Source: Asaia prunellae JCM 25354 (GTDB lineage Bacteria; Pseudomonadota; Alphaproteobacteria; Acetobacterales; Acetobacteraceae). From it: a stretch of 64,000 nucleotides of DNA. Location: the NCBI RefSeq assembly GCF_000613885.1, contig NZ_BAJV01000009.1, positions 114,088 to 178,087 on the forward strand. Reading direction: 5' to 3'. Shown piece after piece: positions 9,317 to 17,445 of this stretch (positions are counted from its first letter, which is position 1; the number at the start of each line of letters is the position of its first letter). Below the pieces are notes generated by a model. It made no database searches and was not told where the DNA came from. It saw only the letters and a program-made list of their open reading frames with translations. A program made the translations under genes and the position numbers.

Positions 9317-9332
9317 ACCCGATATATTGCTT
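9317..9332 (+). promoter_or_regulatory. NrdR box 2 (candidate, weaker)
   Basis: ACCCGATATATTGCTT keeps the ATAT core, the flanking T-T-G and about 11 of 16 consensus positions. Its spacing of 31 bases from box 1 (three turns) supports it more than its own sequence does. Confidence 0.5.
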
Positions 9333-9412
9333 GTATCGGGGGTGGGTCTTGAGCCAAGAGGACACTCGGAATTTGAGATCTTGATCTCGGTTTGATCTTG
9401 GGGAGATGGCCG

Positions 9413-11371
9413 GTGAGCCTGCTAGACGACACGACAAGTGAGACTGTTTCTGCGTCTGCCGACGTCCTGCCCGAGCCTTGCGCTCGTGCACCACAGGAGA
9501 TCGAGTCAGAGCCTGACATGTTCGATGACGTGGTGCAGCTTGAAGGCCACCACGCAGTGCGCGTCAACCGTTCACGTGATGCGCTTCTGACAGATTTCGG
9601 CCGGGCCACGCTCGATAACCGTTATCTTCTGCCGGGTGAGCATTATCAGGACCTGTTCGGTCGGGTTGCTTCCTATTATGGCGCTGATGCGGCCCACGCC
9701 CAGCGTCTGTATGACTACATTTCGCAGCATTGGTTCATGCCTGCCACGCCGGTACTGTCCAATGGTGGCACCACGCGGGGTCTGCCGATCTCCTGCTTTC
9801 TAAACGAGGCGGATGACAGTCTGCGTGGAATTGTCGATCTGTGGAATGAAAATGTCTGGCTTGCCTCAAAGGGCGGCGGCATTGGTTCCTACTGGGGCAA
9901 TCTGCGCTCGATTGGTGAAAATGTCGGCAGAAACGGCAAGACCTCGGGTGTTATTCCGTTCATCCGTGTCATGGACAGCCTGACCCTGGCTATTTCACAG
10001 GGCTCGCTGCGTCGTGGTTCTGCTGCTGTCTATCTGCCTGTCTGGCATCCGGAGGTTGAAGAGTTCGTTGAGATGCGTCGTCCTACGGGAGGCGATCCGA
10101 ACCGCAAGGCTCTGAACCTGCATCATGGTGTTCTTATCACGGATGATTTCATGCGCGCCGTCGAGCAGGACGCGGAATGGGGTCTGCGTTCGCCGAAGGA
10201 CATGTCCGTTATTCGCAGCATCTCTGCGCGCCAGCTCTGGATCCGGATTCTTACGGCGCGTATGGAGCAGGGCGAGCCCTATATCATCTACTCCGATCAT
10301 GTGAACAAGGCGCGTCCCGAGCATCACAAACTTGCCGGACTGGAGGTCAAGACCTCCAATCTCTGCGCCGAAATCACGCTGCCCACCGGGCTTGATCATC
10401 ACGGCAAGAACCGCACGGCCGTATGCTGCCTGTCCTCGCTCAATCTCGAAACCTGGGATGAGTGGAAGGACAACCCGCAATTTGTCGAAGACGTCATGCT
10501 CTTCCTCGATCGCGTGTTGCAGGACTTCATTGATCGTGCACCGGACGATATGGAACGCGCCCGTTACGCCGCCATGCGTGAGCGGTCGGTCGGTCTGGGC
10601 GTGATGGGATTCCATTCCTTCCTTCAGGCCCGGAACATTCCGTTCGAAAGCGTGATGGCGCGCGTATGGAACAAGCGTATCTTCGAGCAGATCAAGACCC
10701 AGGCTGACGCGGCATCAAAGCATCTCGCAGAAGTTCTGGGCCCGTGCCCCGATGCCGAGGAATACGGCTTCATGGAGCGGTTCTCGAACAAGATGGCGAT
10801 TGCGCCGACAGCCTCGATCTCGATCATCGCTGGCAATGCGAGCCCTGGTATCGAACCGATCTCTGCCAATGTGTTCCTGCAGAAGACGCTTTCCGGCTCT
10901 TTCACCGTGCGCAACCGCCATCTGTTCAAGCTTCTGGAACAGAAAGGTCAGAATACCGACGCTGTCTGGTCTTCCATCACGCTGAACAAGGGGTCGGTCC
11001 AGCATCTGGATTTCCTCACGCAGGATGAGAAGGATGTCTACAAGACGGCCTTCGAACTGGATCAGCGTTGGGTGATCGAGCATGCGGCTGACCGTGCACC
11101 CTTCATCTGCCAGGCACAGTCGATCAATGTGTTCCTTCCGGCCGATATCCACAAGCGCGACCTGCATCAGATCCATTATCTGGCATGGAAGCGCGGCGTG
11201 AAGTCTCTCTATTACTGCCGTTCTCTCTCGATCCAGCGTGCTGATGCCGTGAGCGATATGGCGCTCAAGACCAATATTCTTGAAGAAGAAGACTACAGCT
11301 CGAATACTGCGGAAGCTGCCAAAAAGCCGAGAGAGACCACGAGCTACGAGGAATGCCTGTCATGTCAGTAA
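9413..11371 (+). CDS. nrdA: Ribonucleoside-diphosphate reductase, large subunit NrdA
   Basis: Catalytic subunit of a class I ribonucleotide reductase, which makes deoxyribonucleotides using the radical of NrdB. A GTG at 9413 is preferred because GGGGAG lies about 8 bases upstream; a TTG at 9392 is in frame. About 652 aa. Visible motifs: MPATPVLSNGGT, SCFLNEADDS with a redox Cys, SKGGGIGSYWGNLRS, NLCAEITLPT with the thiyl-radical Cys, NASPGIEP, the Tyr pair in SLYYCRS, and the C-terminal EECLSCQ tail that carries the redox pair. The N-terminus is too short for a full ATP-cone of the E. coli NrdA type, so allosteric activity control may be absent. Paired NrdR boxes lie upstream. The end overlaps the next gene. 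Confidence 0.95.
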   Translation: MSLLDDTTSETVSASADVLPEPCARAPQEIESEPDMFDDVVQLEGHHAVRVNRSRDALLTDFGRATLDNRYLLPGEHYQDLFGRVASYYGADAAHAQRLYDYISQHWFMPATPVLSNGGTTRGLPISCFLNEADDSLRGIVDLWNENVWLASKGGGIGSYWGNLRSIGENVGRNGKTSGVIPFIRVMDSLTLAISQGSLRRGSAAVYLPVWHPEVEEFVEMRRPTGGDPNRKALNLHHGVLITDDFMRAVEQDAEWGLRSPKDMSVIRSISARQLWIRILTARMEQGEPYIIYSDHVNKARPEHHKLAGLEVKTSNLCAEITLPTGLDHHGKNRTAVCCLSSLNLETWDEWKDNPQFVEDVMLFLDRVLQDFIDRAPDDMERARYAAMRERSVGLGVMGFHSFLQARNIPFESVMARVWNKRIFEQIKTQADAASKHLAEVLGPCPDAEEYGFMERFSNKMAIAPTASISIIAGNASPGIEPISANVFLQKTLSGSFTVRNRHLFKLLEQKGQNTDAVWSSITLNKGSVQHLDFLTQDEKDVYKTAFELDQRWVIEHAADRAPFICQAQSINVFLPADIHKRDLHQIHYLAWKRGVKSLYYCRSLSIQRADAVSDMALKTNILEEEDYSSNTAEAAKKPRETTSYEECLSCQ

Positions 11372-12186
11372 AGGCATTCGCGATTGCAGCCCTCGTATTG
11401 GGGACTATGCCTACGGTAATACTCCCCGGGGTAGCGCAGGCCGATGAGATACAACCCGACCTGTCCACAGTGGTGCGAGGCGCGGTTACGGTCAAAGGCA
11501 GGACAGATCTGCCAGAAGGTACCCGGCTCGCCGTGATGCTTGAGGATGTCAGTCTTGCCGATGCCCCGGCCGTGACACTCAGCAAGACGGTATTTGCTCC
11601 CGTCGGGACCCAGGGTTTCGGTTACGCGCTCTCCTACGATCAATCGTCTCTCAAGCCTGGTCATCGCTATATGTTGCGAGCAGAAATACGGGCAGGAGAC
11701 CGGCTGCTCTACACCAGCAAGGAGGCCGTCATTGCGACCGGGGCGGTACCTGAACAGCATGAGATTGTTGTTGAGCCGGTTTCAGCGTTATTGCCGGTAG
11801 CGTTGGTCGGAAGCTGGACAATCGACAAGATCGGTGAAAACCGGACAGCTCCCGAGGCACCGGCCGTTATTGTTTTTGGTGCTGATGGCTCTCTATCCGG
11901 TACAGCTGGCTGTAACCGCATGATGGGACATGTCACTGCAACGGAACATGATCTTTCGTTCGGGCCGGTTGCCGGTACACGCATGGCATGTCCGGGTGTG
12001 CGGATGGCCCAGGAAACAGCCGTTTTCACGGCGTTTGATCAGGTCAAGACCTGGTCTCTCCAGAAGGGAAACCTGCTGCTCGTCGATGCACAGGGTAATA
12101 CAGTCCTGACACTTGCTCCGGAAAAGAATGCACAGCATCCGGCAGGAAACCATTCCAGGCACATCAGAAACAGGAAAAGCCAATGA
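11353..12186 (+). CDS. Exported YbaY/META two-domain protein, between nrdA and nrdB
   Basis: The protein has a clear Sec signal peptide (hydrophobic FAIAALVLGTMPTVILPG, cleavage near AQA-DE at about residue 30) without a lipobox Cys. Residues about 40-130 match the YbaY/YscW-type lipoprotein domain (VVRGAVTVKGRTDLPEG, LKPGHRYMLRAEI). Residues about 140-250 match the META/HslJ domain, with the diagnostic GTAGCNRMMG and GTRMACPG motifs. Function is unknown; related proteins are linked to envelope stress and small-molecule resistance. The start (ATG at 11353 or 11362) lies inside the end of nrdA, and its stop overlaps the nrdB start by 4 bases (ATGA), so it is translationally coupled to both. 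A periplasmic protein inside an nrd operon is unexpected. The last 20 residues are basic and probably disordered. Confidence 0.85.
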   Translation: MPVMSVKAFAIAALVLGTMPTVILPGVAQADEIQPDLSTVVRGAVTVKGRTDLPEGTRLAVMLEDVSLADAPAVTLSKTVFAPVGTQGFGYALSYDQSSLKPGHRYMLRAEIRAGDRLLYTSKEAVIATGAVPEQHEIVVEPVSALLPVALVGSWTIDKIGENRTAPEAPAVIVFGADGSLSGTAGCNRMMGHVTATEHDLSFGPVAGTRMACPGVRMAQETAVFTAFDQVKTWSLQKGNLLLVDAQGNTVLTLAPEKNAQHPAGNHSRHIRNRKSQ

Positions 12187-13206
12187 GCGAGACAAAGAAC
12201 CAAGGCGCTCCCCTCGCCGAGGAGCAGCATTTCGATCTCATGACCGCCAATCCGGTCTATAAGCCTTTCCGTTACCCATGGGCTTATGACGCATGGCTGA
12301 TCCAGCAGCGTGTGCACTGGCTTCCGGAAGAAGTGCCGCTGGCCGATGACGTGAAAGACTGGCATCGCACGTTGAGTGAAGGTGAGCGCCATCTGGTAAC
12401 GCAGATCTTCCGTTTCTTTACCCAGGCCGATGTCGAAGTGAACTCGGCTTATATGAAGTATTACAGTCAGGTCTTCAAACCGACTGAAGTGCTGATGATG
12501 CTGTCATCGTTCTCGAATATCGAGACGATCCATATCGCGGCCTATTCGCATCTCCTCGATACGATCGGTATGCCGGAAACCGAATATTCGGCCTTCCTGA
12601 AATACAAGGAGATGAAGGACAAGTATGATTTCATGCAGTCCTTCAACATCAATAACAAACGCGAAATCGCCAAGACCATGGCGGCGTTTGGCGCCTTCAT
12701 GGAAGGGCTTCAGCTTTTTGCCTCCTTTGCGATCCTTCTGAATTTCCCGCGCTTCAACAAGCTCAAGGTATGGGGCAGATCGTGTCCTGGTCAGTGCGTG
12801 ACGAGACGCTGCACTGCCTGTCGATGATCCGTCTGTTCCGTACGTTCGTGCGCGAAAACAGCGAGATCTGGACCGAAGATTTCCGTAATGAGCTCGCTGA
12901 GATCTGTGCGACGACGGTCGAGCACGAAGATGCATTTATTGATCTCGCATTCGAGATGGGTGATGTGGAAGGCTGAGCGCCGACCAGGTGAAGCGTTATA
13001 TCCGTTTCATTGCCGATCGTCGTATGACCCAGCTTGGTCTCGACCCGTTCTATGGCATTGAAGAGAACCCGTTGCCCTGGCTTGATGACATGCTCAATGC
13101 TGTTGAACATGCCAATTTCTTCGAAAATCGTGCGACTGAATATTCCCGTGCCTCTACCACAGGGTCGTGGGAAGAAGCTTTTGAAGCGGATGTTTTCGCT
13201 TCCTAA
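12183..13206 (+). CDS. nrdB: Ribonucleoside-diphosphate reductase, small subunit NrdB (two apparent frameshifts)
   Basis: Radical-generating subunit of ribonucleotide reductase. The carboxylate and histidine ligands are visible (FFTQADVEVNSAY, SNIETIHIAAYSH, DETLH, TTVEHEDAF), and the Tyr of AAYSH sits where the radical Tyr of class Ia enzymes lies. The frame breaks twice. One added G near 12767 joins NKLK to GMGQIVSWSVRDE, and one added C near 12973 joins GDVEG to LSADQVKRYIRF. The repaired protein is 341 aa and complete, ending in the usual acidic SWEEAFEADVFAS tail that binds NrdA. As the gene is essential, the breaks are best read as deletion errors in the sequence. It starts inside the stop of the YbaY/META gene. 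Confidence 0.93.
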
Positions 13207-13210
13207 ATAT

Positions 13211-13239
13211 AGGGAGGGGGAGGACAAAAGCGCCTCCCT
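13211..13239. terminator. Possible terminator between nrdB and the TrmN6-like gene
   Basis: AGGGAGG and CCTCCCT form a 7-bp stem around an A-rich loop in the 67-base gap between convergent genes. It is followed by a short T run only. Confidence 0.35.
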
Positions 13240-13273
13240 GTTTCAGCGAAGTCAGAAGAACTCCGTTACGGGC

Positions 13274-14140
13274 TCAGGGTAATGCCCTGGCCTGGCGAAG
13301 AATGGCGTCGCTCTGGGTCGTGTAGCCACCCTCATCGTGATGCAGCACAAGGCCAGGCAGAAGGGTAAACATCCCTCTGCCGCTTTGGGTAGCGCGGAGA
13401 AGAACGATCTTGGCTGATCGCCCCTGCTTGGGCCATAGCGGCAAGAGGGTGAGGCTTCCGAAAGCTGACTGACGCAGCACCTCGCAGGCCCGGTCTATCA
13501 CTGCAGCTGGCAGGGCGAGAGTCAGGGTACCTCCAGGTATTACCCAGCGTGACAGTGTCGCGATCCATTCCTCCCAACCGCCTTCAGGCATTGTCATGGC
13601 AAGACGTCGTCGGGCGTCGCTGGCTCCTGTATGATCAGCCGGATGCCAGGGAGGATTGGCCATGGCGTGATGAAAACGGCCATTCACTCCGGGTGTGAGA
13701 TGCCGAAGGGCAGAAGGAACATCGGGAATACTGCCATGCAGGATCCTTACCCGCCCCCCGCAGTCATTATCCTGCATGTTCTGTGTTGCAAGCCGGGCTG
13801 TCGCCTCATCGGCTTCCAGCCCCACCCCGGTGACGTCGGGACAGCGTGTCGTGAGGCAAAGAAGTCCGGCTCCTGCACCACAGCCAGCCTCGAGAACACT
13901 TTGTCCAGGCTGTGACGGGACGAAAGCCGCCATAAGGACGGGTTCAATTCCAGTGCGATATCCCTGGACAAATTGTCTGTAGCGTACGCGACGGTCGAGC
14001 AGATATCCTTCCATTGTCTTGTCTGTAGTGACGGCAGCCGCCCCAGCTTTTAGGGAGGCCGGGTTGACCGGAGCGGTCCTGCCGCTCATATGGTTTTGAC
14101 TGTCAGAGGGCTGGTTCTCCGGCCAAGCTGGGTCATGCAT
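13274..14140 (-). CDS. SAM-dependent methyltransferase, tRNA1(Val) adenine(37)-N6 type (TrmN6-like)
   Basis: A class I methyltransferase with the AdoMet motif VLEAGCGAGAGLLCL and the catalytic NPPW motif (MANPPWHPAD) typical of N6-adenine methyltransferases. The segment YRQFVQGYRTGIEPVLMAAFV is characteristic of the TrmN6/YfiC family, which methylates A37 of tRNA1(Val). The 288-aa length includes about 45 poorly conserved N-terminal residues, so the real start may be the ATG at codon 18 or later. It is divergent from the polyprenyl diphosphate synthase gene. The substrate is inferred from the family only; HemK-like or RsmC-like roles are less likely because of the NPPW context. Confidence 0.78.
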   Translation of the reverse strand: MHDPAWPENQPSDSQNHMSGRTAPVNPASLKAGAAAVTTDKTMEGYLLDRRVRYRQFVQGYRTGIEPVLMAAFVPSQPGQSVLEAGCGAGAGLLCLTTRCPDVTGVGLEADEATARLATQNMQDNDCGGRVRILHGSIPDVPSALRHLTPGVNGRFHHAMANPPWHPADHTGASDARRRLAMTMPEGGWEEWIATLSRWVIPGGTLTLALPAAVIDRACEVLRQSAFGSLTLLPLWPKQGRSAKIVLLRATQSGRGMFTLLPGLVLHHDEGGYTTQSDAILRQARALP

Positions 14141-14247
14141 GAAAGTCGGTTTCTGCCTTGGTATGTTCCTGTGCCGGGCTAGACGCCGACTCGTGTCTTA
14201 TACTGCATCAGGGTCGTCAGTGGCCAAGTAGGAAGTGGAGAGTTGCC

Positions 14248-15312
14248 TTGGGTGGTGCCGACAGCCTGACCGATAAGAAGGCGCAGGAACAGAAAAATGT
14301 AGCCGGCCCGGCTGGTGGAGAACGTTCTGCCCTGAATGCGCTCTCTGATTTTCTCCGTGAAGACATGGAAGCCTGCAATCGCGAAATTGTCGCACGTATG
14401 CAGAGTCCGGTACCGCTGATACCTCAGCTTGGGGCCCATCTGGTGGCGGCAGGCGGCAAAAGACTGCGACCGCTTCTGACACTCGCCTCGGCCCGGCTGT
14501 GTGGCTATGAGCCCTCCGCCCTGAACCAGCGTCATGTCGGCCTCGCTGCCTGTGTGGAGTTCATTCATACGGCTACGCTGCTCCATGATGATGTTGTCGA
14601 CGAAAGCACGCTGCGTCGTGGGCTGGCATCGGCCAATGCGGTTTTTGGCAACAAGGCGTCGGTTCTCGTCGGTGATTTTCTCTTCGCCCGTTCATTCCAG
14701 CTTATGACTGCAGATGGTTCCCTGAAGGTGATGGCCATTCTCTCAGCGGCCTCAGCGACCATTGCCGAGGGTGAAGTGCTGCAAATGGCAACGCAGAACG
14801 ATCTCTCCACTCCCATCGAGAAATATCTTGAAGTCATCCACGGCAAGACGGCGGCTCTTTTCGCCGCTGCCTGTCGTGTTGGTGCTGTCGTGGCAGACCG
14901 ATCGGAACAGGAAGAAGCGGCTCTTGATGCTTACGGGACCAATCTCGGCATGGCTTTCCAGCTCGTCGACGACGCGCTCGACTATGCCGCCGATCAGCAG
15001 GTTCTCGGCAAAACGGTCGGTGATGATATGCGTGAGGGCAAGATCACTTTGCCGGTTCTTGCTGCCTTTCAGGCTGGTGACGAGAGCGAACGCGCCTTTT
15101 GGCTGCGTGTGATCGAGACCGGAGAACAGACGGAAGACGATCTGCCCCATGCACTCGCCCTGATCGAAAAACGGGGTGCGATCCAGACTACGCTGGATCG
15201 TGCACGTCTCTATGCTGATGCTGCGATAGAGGCCTTGTCTGTGTTCCCTGATAGTCCGATCCGCAGGCTGATGAGTGACGCGGCTTCCTACACGGTCAGC
15301 CGCGCCAATTGA
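14248..15312 (+). CDS. Polyprenyl diphosphate synthase (ubiquinone side chain)
   Basis: Long-chain trans-prenyltransferase that extends farnesyl diphosphate with isopentenyl diphosphate, most likely to the octa- to decaprenyl tail of ubiquinone. Both Asp-rich motifs are visible: LLHDDVVDE and QLVDDALDY, along with AAGGKRLRPLL and VHGKTAALF-type (VIHGKTAALF) blocks. The start is not certain. The frame is open from a TTG at 14158; a TTG at 14248 has GGAAGTGGAG 8 bases upstream and is preferred. No in-frame ATG occurs until well into the protein. From 14248 it is 354 aa, near the usual 320-350. Chain length cannot be read from the sequence with confidence. Confidence 0.88.
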   Translation: MGGADSLTDKKAQEQKNVAGPAGGERSALNALSDFLREDMEACNREIVARMQSPVPLIPQLGAHLVAAGGKRLRPLLTLASARLCGYEPSALNQRHVGLAACVEFIHTATLLHDDVVDESTLRRGLASANAVFGNKASVLVGDFLFARSFQLMTADGSLKVMAILSAASATIAEGEVLQMATQNDLSTPIEKYLEVIHGKTAALFAAACRVGAVVADRSEQEEAALDAYGTNLGMAFQLVDDALDYAADQQVLGKTVGDDMREGKITLPVLAAFQAGDESERAFWLRVIETGEQTEDDLPHALALIEKRGAIQTTLDRARLYADAAIEALSVFPDSPIRRLMSDAASYTVSRAN

Positions 15313-15320
15313 CGCGATGT

Positions 15321-15344
15321 GCCTCGATCAGAGGCCGTCTTTTC
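15321..15344 (+). terminator. Intrinsic terminator after the polyprenyl synthase gene
   Basis: GCCTC and GAGGC flank a 5-base loop, followed by CGTCTTTTC. It sits directly after the stop and reads correctly for the plus-strand gene; it overlaps the last bases of murI. Confidence 0.55.
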
Positions 15345-16170
15345 AGGACGCGTCCACGTTTTCCAGCACAGTGATGTCGTCATAGCCCAGACGTGCAATG
15401 GCCCGTTTCAGGGCCACGCTGTCGACGGGATGGCCAGTGAGGGTCAGGGTTTCAGGACGATCTTCCCGTTCCGGACAGACTGTCTGCATCGCAAGAATGC
15501 GGCCAACCTGCTGTGCGACCGGAAGAGCCGGATCCAGCAAATGAATTTCGGGTGGGCATAGACGCCGGAAGGATTCGGTCAGAAAAGTGTAATGCGTACA
15601 CCCAAGACCGATCGTATCGATGCGGTTTCCCATGGGCGCTTCGAAAAGATGACGAAGCTCTTCAGCAACAAGCGCATCATCGACCGGATATCCAAGAAAA
15701 GCCTGCTCTGCCAGATCTGCCAGAGCGCGTGCCCCATGGACGATCATTTCGCAATCGGCTGCGTAGCTGTCGCGCAGGCTGCGCAGATAGGGGCGTCGCG
15801 CCGTGCCTCTTGTAGACAGAAGGCCAAAGACCCGACTCTGAGTGACGCGGGCTGCCCAGCGCACAGGCGGAACGCAACCGACGAACGGAACGTCGAAGTT
15901 TTGCCTTAGCGCATCAAGGGCAATGGTACTGGCCGTATTGCAGGCGATCAGAACGACATCGGGGCGGAGTCGAGCAATCCGTTCCCCTATGAGCGAAACA
16001 AGACGTGTCACGAGCAGGGTGTCTTCCTGCTCGCCATAGGGAAACAGCGCGTTATCTGCCAGGTAGTCGATCCGTGTGTCTCCAGGCAGTGTCGAGCGCA
16101 AGGCCTGCACGACACCCAGACCACCTATTCCTGAGTCAAAAGCGAGGACACGCCCCGAAGGGAAGGGCAA
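15343..16170 (-). CDS. murI: Glutamate racemase
   Basis: Cofactor-independent racemase that supplies D-glutamate for peptidoglycan. The two catalytic cysteines are visible in the standard contexts: ACNTAST near residue 85 and GLGCTHYTF near residue 195. The N-terminal DSGIGGLGVVQAL block and PYGEQ are also typical. At 275 aa it has the usual length. It starts one base after the end of pyrE and is probably expressed with it. No unusual insertions are seen. Confidence 0.95.
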   Translation of the reverse strand: MPFPSGRVLAFDSGIGGLGVVQALRSTLPGDTRIDYLADNALFPYGEQEDTLLVTRLVSLIGERIARLRPDVVLIACNTASTIALDALRQNFDVPFVGCVPPVRWAARVTQSRVFGLLSTRGTARRPYLRSLRDSYAADCEMIVHGARALADLAEQAFLGYPVDDALVAEELRHLFEAPMGNRIDTIGLGCTHYTFLTESFRRLCPPEIHLLDPALPVAQQVGRILAMQTVCPEREDRPETLTLTGHPVDSVALKRAIARLGYDDITVLENVDAS

Positions 16171-16171
16171 G

Positions 16172-16924
16172 TCAGCCTTCCGCCTTCGCCTTTAGCGCAG
16201 CGGCCTCTTCGGCACTGCCGACGCCACCATGGGCGCGGGACCATCCACACGGATCTTCGAGGAAGCGACGCACTTCGTGGATATCGCTTTCGGAAAAGTA
16301 ATCGGCGCCGGAACAGGCTTCCAGCACATCCCACCAGGTGCAGAGCGAATGCAGCGAGACATTCATATCTGCGAGGGTTTTCTGTGCGCCAGGAAATACG
16401 CCATAGAAGAACACGACAAAAGTATGATCAATGATTGCTCCGGCTGCTCGCAATGCGTTGGCAAACCGAACTTTCGAGGCTCCATCAGTTGTCAGATCCT
16501 CGACGAGAAGCGTACGCATCGCTTCAGGCACATCGCCTTCAATCTGCGCATTACGGCCAAAGCCTTTGGGCTTTTTACGTACATAGGCCATGGGCGCCAT
16601 CATGCGGTCGGCAATCCATGCGGCAAAGGGAATGCCGGCAGTTTCGCCGCCTACAACGCAGTCAATGCTTTCATAGCCGATATGACGACCGATCTTCTCG
16701 ACGGCCAGTTCAACGATCTTGGCACGAGCGCGCGGAAAGAAGATGATCTTGCGGCAGTCGATATAGACGGGTGATTTCCAGCCAGAGGTCAACGTGTACG
16801 GATCTTCGGGGCGAAAATTGATGGCCTTTATTTCCAGCAGGATGCGCGCTGTTGTCAGCGCAGCATCCCGGTCCCACTGTGTCTGACGGATTGCGCCACC
16901 ATTGATCTCGTTGCTGAGAGCCAT
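16172..16924 (-). CDS. pyrE: Orotate phosphoribosyltransferase
   Basis: Adds phosphoribose from PRPP to orotate in pyrimidine synthesis. The PRPP-binding motif is seen as TLLVEDLTTDGASK near residue 130, and the flexible-loop Lys pair region as YVRKKPKGFG. The protein is 250 aa, longer than the common 210-230. The extra sequence is at the C-terminus (YFSESDIHEVRRFLEDPCGW), a form seen in alphaproteobacteria. It is followed by murI after one base. Its 178-base upstream region is shared with the divergent small gene at 17.1 kb. Confidence 0.94.
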   Translation of the reverse strand: MALSNEINGGAIRQTQWDRDAALTTARILLEIKAINFRPEDPYTLTSGWKSPVYIDCRKIIFFPRARAKIVELAVEKIGRHIGYESIDCVVGGETAGIPFAAWIADRMMAPMAYVRKKPKGFGRNAQIEGDVPEAMRTLLVEDLTTDGASKVRFANALRAAGAIIDHTFVVFFYGVFPGAQKTLADMNVSLHSLCTWWDVLEACSGADYFSESDIHEVRRFLEDPCGWSRAHGGVGSAEEAAALKAKAEG

Positions 16925-17033
16925 CTGTTTTCACTCCATGATCTTACTGGCGTGCAGGATTATCCGGCCTTTGCGATAAAAGTAAGAGAAATAAGAAGAG
17001 AAAATCCTCTCGTATTCGTTCGATAGGCGATGC

Positions 17034-17063
17034 TTGCATTTACCATTGGAAAAGCTTTAGAAT
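17034..17063 (+). promoter_or_regulatory. Candidate sigma-70 promoter of the small Fur-box gene
   Basis: TTGCAT (17034-17039) and TAGAAT (17058-17063) are separated by 18 bases in AT-rich sequence. The predicted transcription start, about 17070, falls next to the Fur-like palindrome. Confidence 0.45.
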
Positions 17064-17071
17064 GCGCCAAT

Positions 17072-17086
17072 TGAAAATAATTCTCA
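17072..17086 (+). promoter_or_regulatory. Fur-like operator (7-1-7 palindrome)
   Basis: TGAAAATAATTCTCA fits the 7-1-7 Fur form TGA-N-AAT-N-ATT-N-TCA at every fixed position, and the flanking T and A extend the symmetry. It lies at the expected transcription start of the small gene, where binding would block initiation. Manganese-responsive Mur or Irr-type regulators recognise related sites and cannot be excluded. Confidence 0.55.
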
Positions 17087-17102
17087 ACTAGGATCTGTTT
17101 GC

Positions 17103-17339
17103 GTGACTGTCGATCTAAACCGCATTACCCGAAAGTGCGAACGCGCTGTCATAACAGCGTATGAAGAACTGCGGGATGTGGGTCAGCCTGATATCCAGGC
17201 TTTTACCGCATGCACGACCCTGTATCGTATTCACCATCCTGAAGCTTCGCTCAATGAAGCGCGTCGTCTGGTGTCAGAGTGGATTGATCATCATATTGTC
17301 CGTCAGGACAAGGGTGAAACGCCTGGTTGTGATTGCTAG
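17103..17339 (+). CDS. Small protein with Cys-tail, probably iron-regulated, 78 aa
   Basis: I do not recognise a named family. The GTG start is in a sound context and the gene fills the gap between pyrE and gltA. The protein is mostly helical in appearance, with repeats of short amphipathic segments (CERAVITAYEELRDVG, ASLNEARRLVSEWIDHHIV) and four cysteines: two internal (KCER, ACTT) and a C-terminal GCDC pair. No signal peptide or membrane helix is present. The spaced cysteines and His pair near the end could bind metal, but this is inference. A promoter and Fur-like palindrome directly upstream suggest expression under iron limitation. A hairpin terminator shared with gltA follows. Confidence 0.65.
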   Translation: MTVDLNRITRKCERAVITAYEELRDVGQPDIQAFTACTTLYRIHHPEASLNEARRLVSEWIDHHIVRQDKGETPGCDC

Positions 17340-17396
17340 GTTCACTCTGATCCAGAGCATAATGAGATAACGCTTTCTGCAGTGTTGAGAGTAAAG

Positions 17397-17427
17397 AAAA
17401 AGCCGGAGAAATTCTCCGGCTTTTTTC
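17397..17427. terminator. Bidirectional intrinsic terminator
   Basis: AAAAAGCCGGAGA and TCTCCGGCTTTTTT form a 10-bp or longer stem with a tiny loop. A runs on one side and T runs on the other make it work in both directions, for the small plus-strand gene and for gltA on the minus strand. Confidence 0.9.
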
Positions 17428-17445
17428 ATGGTCCGATGGGCGTTC

